DNA of 64,000 bases, from positions 496,001 to 560,000 of the forward strand of contig NZ_BMKK01000004.1 in the NCBI RefSeq assembly GCF_014644295.1, in the 5' to 3' direction. This DNA is from Emticicia aquatilis (GTDB lineage: Bacteria; Bacteroidota; Bacteroidia; Cytophagales; Spirosomataceae). Shown one piece after another: positions 54,991 to 62,562 of the stretch. Under the pieces are notes generated by a model. The model had not been told where the DNA came from, made no database searches, and saw nothing but the letters and a program-made list of their open reading frames with translations. Numbering within the stretch: position 1 is the stretch's first letter; each line of letters begins with the position of its first letter. The position numbers were made by a program, and so were the translations under genes.

Positions 54991-55091
54991 AGCTAAAATC
55001 AATATCTCAATGTACAATATAAGGACATTTTAAATGATATTTTACTTTAAAATGTCCTAAAACAAATACTCCAAAACAAGAGTATTTTCAA

Positions 55092-55664
55092 TTATTTTGC
55101 TTCGTCAATTGCGGCACAAATCATGCCAAATATACTTTCCACTTCACCTATTCCATTGATTTTAACCACTTTACCTTGTTCTTGATAAAACGGTAAAACA
55201 TGAATCGTTTTAGTAAAATACTCATCAATGCGTTTGATTAATTTATCCTCATCATCATCCGCTCTTCCACTTACTTTTTTTCTTTCGGCAATACGGTTTT
55301 TGATTTCAGCCTCAGTTACATCTAATTGTAATACTAAATCTATTTTTTGGCCTTTTCCTTCCAAAAATTTATCAAGTGATTCGGCTTGTGCAACTGTACG
55401 AGGAAAACCATCAAAAATAAATCCAGTTGCATCTGGGTTATTTTGAACTTCTTCCTCCAACATATCAATCGTAATAGAATCAGGTACTAATAATCCATCT
55501 GCCAAGATTTGTTTCACTTTTTGACCCAGTGCAGTATTTTGACTAATGTGCATTCTGAACATATCTCCAGTAGAAATATGGGCCAATTTGTATTTATCAA
55601 TAATCTTTGCCGATTGAGTACCTTTTCCTGCACCTGGAGGACCGAATATTACTAAATTAAACAT
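55092..55664 (-). CDS. adk: Adenylate kinase, short-lid type
   Basis: 190 residues from the ATG at 55664 (MFNLVIFGPPGAGKGTQS). The P-loop GPPGAGKGT, the AMP-binding ISTGDMFR, the DGFPRTVAQAE block and the lid-flanking RKKVSGRADDD are visible. The lid is short, with no zinc cysteines. It interconverts 2 ADP and ATP plus AMP. It precedes obgE in the same direction with a 101-base gap. Confidence 0.96.
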   Translation of the reverse strand: MFNLVIFGPPGAGKGTQSAKIIDKYKLAHISTGDMFRMHISQNTALGQKVKQILADGLLVPDSITIDMLEEEVQNNPDATGFIFDGFPRTVAQAESLDKFLEGKGQKIDLVLQLDVTEAEIKNRIAERKKVSGRADDDEDKLIKRIDEYFTKTIHVLPFYQEQGKVVKINGIGEVESIFGMICAAIDEAK

Positions 55665-55797
55665 ATTTGATTGGTTCTTAAACAATTAGGAGGTTTAGTT
55701 CTATAAAAAATCTTAGTTAAAAGAGTATTAACGGCAAAAATAAAAGCAATTTTTAGAAAATGTATCTTTTAATAGAAATAAATTATCATTTTGAAAC

Positions 55798-55832
55798 AAA
55801 GAAGCCTAACTAAAATATAGTTAGGCTTCTTT
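55798..55832 (-). terminator. Terminator after the TPR protein gene
   Basis: Perfect 15-bp stem (55798-55812 and 55818-55832), 5-base loop, A/T flanks on both sides. Confidence 0.88.
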
Positions 55833-55849
55833 AAAATATATTTTCTTAC

Positions 55850-57592
55850 TTAGTTTTTAGGCTGAGCTCCACCATTAGGTGAGTTATTGTTTGGTGGCGT
55901 AGTACCACCTGCAGGAGGTGTAGTTCCACCATTAATGCTTTGCAATACTTGCTGAGCTTTTGTATTAGTTGGGTCGTACTTCAAAGCAAAATTCATGTAT
56001 TCAGTTGCTTTGGCAGGGTTTTTCTCAACTAATAATGCTTTGTATCCTAAATAACCGTAAGCTTCTGAGAAATACTTAGCATTTTTCACATCTGCTTTCA
56101 TTGCATCTGTCGAAACAGTTATATATTTTTCATATAACGGTGCTGCTGAGAATGTACTATCAACTGTATTTCCTAAAGCATATTGTTTTGCACGAGCCTT
56201 TTGAATATACGGGAACATCCATGTGTCTTTGTATAACTCAATAGCTTTTGAATAAACTGTATCTGCTTTAATGAAGTTTCTTGAACGCATATAAGCATCA
56301 GCTAAGTTATAATAGTCAGTTGCATTACCACCTTTTTTAGAGGTAGAAATATATTTCTCAAGACGTTCAGCAACTTTAGGCCAGTTTTTAGCTGCTTTAT
56401 AGTTGTTTATGATAGCACCATTGTAATCAAAAGTAGAATCACCTTTCTCGATTGCAATATCCATGTTGATGATAGACAATGAATCGTTCAACTTCTTGTT
56501 TGCATCATCTTTGATACAAGCATAAGCACGACCTAACATACCCCAATCAGAAGCTAAATGACGCTCTTTTTCTGCCTTGTTCAAAAACTCTGTGATATTT
56601 TTTACAGCCTCAGCACACTCACCCTTCTCTGTTTGAATATAACCTTTCAAACGATATTTGATTGGGTCTTTTTCTGCATCAAAAATCTCATTTAGTACAC
56701 TTAATGCACCATCATAATCTTTACTTGCAAATGCTAACTTAATGTAACGTAACTTTTCAGCAGCAGTGGCCTCACTTTTCTTCAATGCTAACAAAGCATT
56801 TTCTTTAGCTTTATTAAATTTACCGAAAGTTGTATATAGCAAACTCAAGTAATAATAAGCTGGTGCATATTCAGGGTCAGCAGCAATTGCTTCATTGAAA
56901 AACCCTTCAGCTTTTTGATATTGCTTACCTTGATACCATACACGGCCCATCAAAGTTTTGATTTTCGCTAATTTTTGGCCCATGTTAGCAGCATTTTCCA
57001 AAGCAGTCATGGCAGCACCACCGTCATTTTTAATCAAGTATGCTTTTGCCATTGCAATGTAATAATCAGGGTTGTTTTTTACTTTTTGTAAATCTAACGC
57101 TGCCTGAATATTTGTCACAGCTTCCGCTGGGTCGTTAACTTTTGCTGACAAAGAATAAGCTTCACCTATACGAAAAATCACATCTGCATTCTTATTTTTC
57201 GTATCTTTTTTAATTAAATCAAAATCAGCCTTCGCACCTGCTCTATCTCCCGATAATAATTTAACAGTTGCTAAACCAACACGATTCAATGGGTCTGGTT
57301 TCTTTGCATCTAAAGCCGTACCTTTAGTAAAGGCATCTTTTGCTTTTTCTAAGTCTGCCGAACTTACTTTTCCTTCTTCATCTTGTAAATTAAGATAGAA
57401 GTAGCCAAGATAATAATAGTTTTCTGCCGATGGAGCAGTTGATGCCAATTGCTTGAAAATGGTTTCAGCAGCATTGTATCGCTCAGCATCCAAATTTCTC
57501 AGTCCGTCCTGCACAGTTTGTGCCATTGTGTGGAACGACAACGTCAGTACAGCTACTGCTGCTACTGCCAAAGATTTCAAAATCTTGTTCAT
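55850..57592 (-). CDS. Exported tetratricopeptide-repeat protein
   Basis: 580 residues from the ATG at 57592; a GTG at 57598 is possible. A signal peptide (KILKSLAVAAVAVLTLSFHT...AQ) is followed by about ten TPR-like helical pairs, for example AENYYYLGYFYLN, PEYAPAYYYLSLLYT and ATDYYNLADAYMRSRNFIKA. The C-terminus is a Gly/Pro/Asn-rich tail (GGTTPPAGGTTPPNNN). It is probably periplasmic and a protein-interaction scaffold. It is downstream of the PstS-like and TonB-system genes, an arrangement I recall from other Bacteroidota, so it may work with them. The exact role is unknown. Confidence 0.8.
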   Translation of the reverse strand: MNKILKSLAVAAVAVLTLSFHTMAQTVQDGLRNLDAERYNAAETIFKQLASTAPSAENYYYLGYFYLNLQDEEGKVSSADLEKAKDAFTKGTALDAKKPDPLNRVGLATVKLLSGDRAGAKADFDLIKKDTKNKNADVIFRIGEAYSLSAKVNDPAEAVTNIQAALDLQKVKNNPDYYIAMAKAYLIKNDGGAAMTALENAANMGQKLAKIKTLMGRVWYQGKQYQKAEGFFNEAIAADPEYAPAYYYLSLLYTTFGKFNKAKENALLALKKSEATAAEKLRYIKLAFASKDYDGALSVLNEIFDAEKDPIKYRLKGYIQTEKGECAEAVKNITEFLNKAEKERHLASDWGMLGRAYACIKDDANKKLNDSLSIINMDIAIEKGDSTFDYNGAIINNYKAAKNWPKVAERLEKYISTSKKGGNATDYYNLADAYMRSRNFIKADTVYSKAIELYKDTWMFPYIQKARAKQYALGNTVDSTFSAAPLYEKYITVSTDAMKADVKNAKYFSEAYGYLGYKALLVEKNPAKATEYMNFALKYDPTNTKAQQVLQSINGGTTPPAGGTTPPNNNSPNGGAQPKN

Positions 57593-57643
57593 TTTCACTC
57601 TAAAAGTTAGGTTTACAGATTCTTGGTTTTAATTAAAAGTAAG

Positions 57644-57651
57644 CAAAGTTA
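57644..57651 (-). promoter_or_regulatory. Probable -7 element of the TPR gene
   Basis: TAACTTTG on the minus strand, 51 bases before the ATG. The -33 position is only T-rich. Confidence 0.45.
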
Positions 57652-57807
57652 AATAAAATGTCGTTTAGATAAAAAAATATTTTTATGCTTCTCTTTTTTA
57701 TTCTTTTGCTATTTATTGTTTAGACAGTTTTTTGTTTGGAAAGTTATCAAAAAAAATGTTAATGTTTCGTTAATTAGCCTTCCTACATAACTTCCTAATT
57801 TTACCTA

Positions 57808-58710
57808 TTATGGCAGTTTTCCAACTGGCTTTTTTTCTAATATTATTTCTCTTTCGTATATATAATATGGTAACAAACCAGATTTTTCAACAACTAACTG
57901 CCCTATATACGCACAACAGAATCTAATAAATGCACTTGTAAGACCATATCCTTTTTTGGTATGAAGAATTACTCTTCTTTCAAACGGATATTTTCTTGCT
58001 TTCAAACTGGCTGTTGTTGGCGTGTAATATTTATCTGGTGTTTTTGCATCCGAAATCCCAACCACGTGAATACTATTTATAAAACTTTGGCTTTTTGAAT
58101 CATCAATATCGCTTATCCAGTTTCCACCAATTACACCAATGGCATTTTTATTTTTCTTGATATACTCAATCACGTCCTTATTACCATCTGCCGCAAAAAT
58201 ATTGGCTTTCTTTATGTCTTTTAAGCCCAATTTTTGAATCATGTAGTTTAAGTTACTTGAACTACTATTATCAAAAACCAACTTAATATCTGTTTTTTTC
58301 TGGCCTTCAAACATTTCTTTCAATTCTATAACTGAAAGATTTTTAATCGAACTTTCAGTATTACTAATGATAGCAACTCCATCAAGAGCCATTTTGGCTG
58401 GTAAATAAGGAATATTATTACTTGTATAAACTGCTTTTTCGCCTGGGGTTGCTTCACGAGTTACTATCGCAACATTAACCGAATCATTCATCATCAATGA
58501 CATAGCTCTTTGCTCTGGCACATACACCACATTGAGTTTAGCTTTCGGATAATGGGCGTTATAGGCCATCACTTCTGCCTCTACAATTGGCTGCAATGAT
58601 TCATCTGCAGCAATAGTAATCTCACCTTCATTAGGTAAATCTTGTTTTTCTTGTGAATTACACTGCCATAATGCAAGTGCTGTACACATCACAATAAGTA
58701 TTCTTTTCAT
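57808..58710 (-). CDS. PstS-like phosphate-binding-type lipoprotein
   Basis: 300 residues. A lipoprotein signal peptide (MKRILIVMCTALALWQC, lipid-modified Cys17) is followed by a PBP-like domain: GEITIAADESLQPIVEAE, the NVAIVTREATPGE strand, GVAIISN, and the phosphate-type loop DNSSSSNLNYMI. No pstC, pstA or pstB genes are adjacent. It lies instead beside the tonB/exbBD operon, so it is unlikely to serve a classical Pst transporter and may act in the periplasm with the TonB system. The ligand is not certain. Confidence 0.82.
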   Translation of the reverse strand: MKRILIVMCTALALWQCNSQEKQDLPNEGEITIAADESLQPIVEAEVMAYNAHYPKAKLNVVYVPEQRAMSLMMNDSVNVAIVTREATPGEKAVYTSNNIPYLPAKMALDGVAIISNTESSIKNLSVIELKEMFEGQKKTDIKLVFDNSSSSNLNYMIQKLGLKDIKKANIFAADGNKDVIEYIKKNKNAIGVIGGNWISDIDDSKSQSFINSIHVVGISDAKTPDKYYTPTTASLKARKYPFERRVILHTKKGYGLTSAFIRFCCAYIGQLVVEKSGLLPYYIYEREIILEKKPVGKLP

Positions 58711-58900
58711 TATAAACTTCGGTGGTTAATACTTAAACGCTCAAATACTACAATTAATTGCCTAAAAATATTTAGATTATTTGCTAAATATATAATCACA
58801 AATATATTGCTATTATTTTCTTAAACAATACAAAAATCAAAAAATAAAATTTTCTTCAAAAATTTATACCAATAATAACATAGAATATGGTCACAAAAGT

Positions 58901-58931
58901 AAAAAAGCCACTTCCATTAACAGGAAGTGGC
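58901..58931 (-). terminator. Terminator of the exbB-exbD-exbD-tonB operon
   Basis: On the minus strand, the stem GCCACTTCC / GGAAGTGGC (58907-58915 and 58923-58931) is followed by six T (complement of 58901-58906). Confidence 0.85.
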
Positions 58932-58955
58932 CTTCAATATTAAGCCAGTCAGAAG

Positions 58956-59174
58956 TTATAAACTGTTTTTGTAGGCATTATATGCTCCCCAACCTCTAAA
59001 TATCCCATAGACAATGATTAAAACACTCATTATCATAGCGACACCATCAGATACTGGAAGAAGCGTACGCTTCATAAAAACATATATTCCCATTACAACA
59101 TACGCAATAGCTGTAAATGCTCTGATATAAATTGTAATTTGACTGAAACCTTCTGGTTTTCGATTCTGCAACAT
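58956..59174 (-). CDS. Small two-helix membrane protein
   Basis: 72 residues; no known domain recognised. Two hydrophobic helices are visible (about 19-34, AFTAIAYVVMGIYVFM; about 45-60, AMIMSVLIIVYGIFRG). Its start codon overlaps the tonB stop codon (TAATG), so translation is coupled. Location and overlap suggest a subunit or accessory factor of the TonB/ExbB/ExbD complex. That role is inference. Confidence 0.75.
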   Translation of the reverse strand: MLQNRKPEGFSQITIYIRAFTAIAYVVMGIYVFMKRTLLPVSDGVAMIMSVLIIVYGIFRGWGAYNAYKNSL

Positions 59175-59998
59175 TATTCAAGAACGAATGAAATTGGCAT
59201 AGTAAAGAATACCCTTACGCTACGTCCATTTTGTTTACCAGGATTCCATTTTGGCATTGATTTCAATACACGTTGTGCTTCTTCATCACAACCAAAACCG
59301 ATTCCTTTTAAAATCTGAACATCACCTAAGCTACCGTCTTTCTCAACAACGAATTTTGCAAAAACTTTTCCAGAAACGTTTGCTCTTTGAGCAGCCGATG
59401 GGTATTTAAGATTTTTACCAATAAAGGCATACATTTCTTTGATACCGCCTGGAAATTCTGGTTGTTGCTCAACTGTTGTAAAGATTTCATCTTCTTTAGG
59501 TTGCTCAATCTCAACGGCTTTTGGAGCTTCAACTACTGGAGGTGGAGCAGCTGCAATTTCATCAGACTCAACACCTTCTTTAGTTTCGTTTGAGATTACC
59601 GCTTTCTCAATCTGCTCAGCAGGTGGTGGCGGCTCTTCATTTTTTACCTCTTCATCTGGCTTTGGCTCAGGAGGTAAGAATTTGATTGTAGCAACTTCAG
59701 GTGGCTTTTGCTCTGGTGGTGGCGGTGGCGGAAGGTCAAGTGGTTTGTCTTCCACTTTCTCTTCTTTCAACTTAGCTAAGTCGATTTCTACCGCAACTTC
59801 TTTCTTTGCTTTCGGCGTGATTGACGCATAAAGCATTGGAGCACCCACAGCTGCCAAAAATGCAATCGAACCATACAAAAGTGAACGGTTGACCGTCTTT
59901 TTGTATGTCTTTCTTAGGTCATATGCTCCATAGGCCTTGTTACGGGTCTCGAACACCATGTCATCTAAGGTAACATTGACATTATTTTTAGGGTCCAT
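59174..59998 (-). CDS. tonB: TonB energy-transducing protein
   Basis: 274 residues. A cytoplasmic N-terminus (FETRNKAYGAYDLRKTYKK) and one membrane anchor (LLYGSIAFLAAVGAPMLYA, about 35-53) precede a long Pro/Glu-rich periplasmic spacer (LPPPPPPEQKPPE...), and a TonB C-terminal domain (FPGGIKEMYAFIGKNLKYP to the end). It transmits proton-motive force to outer-membrane receptors. Fourth in the operon after exbB and two exbD genes. The NKAYGAYDLRKTYKK start is typical of Bacteroidota TonB. Confidence 0.93.
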   Translation of the reverse strand: MDPKNNVNVTLDDMVFETRNKAYGAYDLRKTYKKTVNRSLLYGSIAFLAAVGAPMLYASITPKAKKEVAVEIDLAKLKEEKVEDKPLDLPPPPPPEQKPPEVATIKFLPPEPKPDEEVKNEEPPPPAEQIEKAVISNETKEGVESDEIAAAPPPVVEAPKAVEIEQPKEDEIFTTVEQQPEFPGGIKEMYAFIGKNLKYPSAAQRANVSGKVFAKFVVEKDGSLGDVQILKGIGFGCDEEAQRVLKSMPKWNPGKQNGRSVRVFFTMPISFVLE

Positions 59999-60047
59999 AT
60001 TTTTTTAATTTGTCATTAAATATCAACTACTTAACGAATGTACTTAA

Positions 60048-60602
60048 TTACTGTTTTGGAGCAGCGATTTTCTGCTTGTAGATGTCCAACTCTTCTTTTG
60101 AAGGGTCAACGATTGCATAAAGGTCTGACTTTGTGATAGCCATCTCATCCAAAATATCTACTGTATTTTTATACGTTGCGTCATCAGTTGGTTTGATAAC
60201 TACAGTAAATTTAGTTTGGTCAATTGCGTTAACTTTTGCCTTCAAAATAGCGGTACGAATACCGTCTTTAGAATAATCGGTTTCATTCAACAATTCAGGA
60301 GTCAAGTTCTTTGACGACTTTTGGTGATAGAAAATACGATTATCTTTGCCCATTATGATTGTAATCGTGTTTGATTCCTTGATTTCTGCCGTTTCAGGTG
60401 GTTTGTTTTGGTCCTTCTCCTTCTCTGGCATATTCAACTTCATCATATTAGGCTTGCTGAACGTCGTGGTGAAAACAAAGAATGTAATCAGTAAGAATCC
60501 TAAATCTACCATGGGAGTCATGTCAACTCTTGCGGAATGTTTCTTGGCCCGTACCTTACCATCACCTTTGCCACCACCACTGGAGGTGTCTATTTCTGCC
60601 AT
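60048..60602 (-). CDS. exbD: ExbD/TolR-family protein, second copy
   Basis: 184 residues. The N-terminal membrane helix carries the conserved Asp in RVDMTPMVDLGFLLITFFVF (about 25-44), followed by a periplasmic domain with FTVVIKPTDDATYKNTVDIL. It forms the proton channel with ExbB. Its periplasmic domain is different from the first copy, so the two ExbD proteins may form a heteromer or serve different partners. Confidence 0.92.
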   Translation of the reverse strand: MAEIDTSSGGGKGDGKVRAKKHSARVDMTPMVDLGFLLITFFVFTTTFSKPNMMKLNMPEKEKDQNKPPETAEIKESNTITIIMGKDNRIFYHQKSSKNLTPELLNETDYSKDGIRTAILKAKVNAIDQTKFTVVIKPTDDATYKNTVDILDEMAITKSDLYAIVDPSKEELDIYKQKIAAPKQ

Positions 60603-60635
60603 TGTTTTACAATGTTTAGATGATTCATTAAAATA

Positions 60636-61238
60636 TTAATTAGGTGCGTTTTCAACACCAGTAATCAATTGAAACTTGTTAATATCTCTTTTACCAAGTT
60701 CGTTGAGTACTTGCTTAATAGCTGGATAATTAGTGGCTGCATCACCTCTAATTGCCAATTTAGCTGAAGGATTTACTTCTAATAAGTAAGTTGAAACCCA
60801 GTCACCTAATTCGCTTTTTGTACTATCGTTCGGAATACCTGCCATTACAACATTTAATTGGTCTTCTGGAGGCAAATTCAAATATTGCTTCAAGCCAGCA
60901 ATACTGATACCGAAATCTGATAATTTTTCAAAGCTCTTTAAGTCAGTAGTGCTTACAGACACTCCGTACTTTTGGGCCATTCTTTGAAGTAATTCACCAC
61001 GCTGTTTTGCATCTGCGATACCGAAATAGTATTTTCCTTTAGGGTCAATACTAATAGTAGCCACACCCGTTTCAGGGATTTTTGTTTGCGAAATTGACGA
61101 AGGTGTGTCAATTGTTACTGATTCTTGACCTTTGAACTGAGTAGTCATGATAAAGAACGACAATAACAAGAATGCCACGTCACACATCGCTGTCATATCC
61201 ATGACAGGACTCTTTCGTTTTGGTTTTACTGCTGGCAT
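60636..61238 (-). CDS. exbD: ExbD/TolR-family protein, first copy
   Basis: 200 residues. The helix KSPVMDMTAMCDVAFLLLSF (about 9-28) holds the conserved Asp, and a larger periplasmic domain follows (KLAIRGDAATNYPAIKQVLN near the end). The order exbB-exbD-exbD-tonB is typical of Bacteroidota. It starts 107 bases after exbB. Confidence 0.92.
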   Translation of the reverse strand: MPAVKPKRKSPVMDMTAMCDVAFLLLSFFIMTTQFKGQESVTIDTPSSISQTKIPETGVATISIDPKGKYYFGIADAKQRGELLQRMAQKYGVSVSTTDLKSFEKLSDFGISIAGLKQYLNLPPEDQLNVVMAGIPNDSTKSELGDWVSTYLLEVNPSAKLAIRGDAATNYPAIKQVLNELGKRDINKFQLITGVENAPN

Positions 61239-61345
61239 AACTCCTTAATAATTTAGTTTATTTACAAATATAACGAAATTAAATTTAGATTGTTATCTAA
61301 TTATATAATTTATTTTTAGACACAATCTTAAATCATCAGTTAAGA

Positions 61346-62176
61346 TTAGTTATGAGCTGCAAAATTTTGTTGGATGCTCAAACCGATTTCGTCAATTTTG
61401 TAAGTCAAATCATCAATCTTAGATGTAAAGAAGTTATACATGATGATTGAGATAGCTGAAGTACCGATACCTAAGGCTGTGTTAATCAAGGCCTCAGAGA
61501 TACCAGTTGCAAGAGCAGCTGCATCTGGGGCTCCACCACCAGCACCGAGAGCTGAGAACGCACGAATCATACCTAATACAGTTCCTAATAAGGCAATCAA
61601 AGTAGATACTGTTGCAAGCGTTGAAAGGATTGTAAGGTTTTTCTCTAACATTGGAAGTTCTAATGAAGTTGCTTCTTCTACTTCTTTTTGAAGAGCTGCT
61701 AATTTTTGTTCTTTATCTAAAGAAGCATCAGTTGTCAAAAGGCTGTATTTACCTAATGCAGTTTTTACTACATTGCCTACTGAACCTTTTTGTTTGTCGC
61801 ACTCTTTGATTGCATCAGCAACGTTGTTTGAATCTAATAACGAACGAACTTTACGAACAAATGCGTCGATGTTACCTGTACCAGAAGCTTTGTTGATTGT
61901 AAAGAAACGCTCAATTGAGAATACTAATACGCAAAGGAAACAAGTCATCAAAATAGGCACGACAACACCACCACTGTGGATAAGGCCAAAGAAGTCACCT
62001 GGTTTTGGTTTGTGTTTTTCGGCATCAAGGAAGTGGCTTGAATCTCCTAAGATGAAAACGTAAGTTGCGATTGCAATTGCAAGAAGAACAGGGATTGTTA
62101 ACGCTGGATTTAATCCACCACCAGTTGATTGTTTTGCTGCTGGTTTAGCTGCAGGGGCTGCTGTCTTTTTTTCCAT
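61346..62176 (-). CDS. exbB: ExbB/TolQ/MotA-family proton channel protein
   Basis: 276 residues. An Ala/Lys/Pro-rich N-terminus (APAAKPAAKQS) precedes three membrane helices: about 26-44 (NPALTIPVLLAIAIATYVF), 70-90 (VVVPILMTCFLCVLVFSIERF), and the paired channel helices LSTLATVSTLIALLGTVLG and AALATGISEALINTALGIG (about 185-245). It makes the proton pathway that energises TonB. First gene of the operon, with an AT-rich 386-base gap upstream. Confidence 0.95.
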   Translation of the reverse strand: MEKKTAAPAAKPAAKQSTGGGLNPALTIPVLLAIAIATYVFILGDSSHFLDAEKHKPKPGDFFGLIHSGGVVVPILMTCFLCVLVFSIERFFTINKASGTGNIDAFVRKVRSLLDSNNVADAIKECDKQKGSVGNVVKTALGKYSLLTTDASLDKEQKLAALQKEVEEATSLELPMLEKNLTILSTLATVSTLIALLGTVLGMIRAFSALGAGGGAPDAAALATGISEALINTALGIGTSAISIIMYNFFTSKIDDLTYKIDEIGLSIQQNFAAHN

Positions 62177-62562
62177 TAGATTAGAAAATTTTAGGGTTTT
62201 AAAAAGTTAAAAATGTTTTTTTGTTAAATAAAAGTTTAAAAAATTAAAAAATCGAGCGATTTCAAAAGAAAATACTGCCAATCCAGATAAAGTATTATTT
62301 TTAATTTTTTGACAATTTTATAGAAAAACCGTGAAACAAAAAAGTATAAATACAATTAATTTTTAGTCAAAAAATGGTTTATTGAACTTTTCCAAGATTT
62401 TATTAGTATCAAATTGATACAATAGAAAGTCTTAACATTTTAGCTATCAAGTATTTAGCGGTATTTTTAATTAAGTTCAAATATACATATAACTAAAGTT
62501 TTCGTTGATATTTTTTTTTATTCTGAATTGTAAGATTTTAGCCCAAAATGCACTCAAAAGTC
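62177..62562. other. Very AT-rich gap upstream of exbB
   Basis: 386 bases, very AT-rich by eye, with no gene. It contains the exbB leader and probably its promoter, but I found no well-spaced TTG/TAnnTTTG pair. CAAATATA at 62478-62485 (minus-strand TATATTTG) is a possible -7 element, which would give an unusually long leader. Nothing else is recognisable. Confidence 0.4.
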
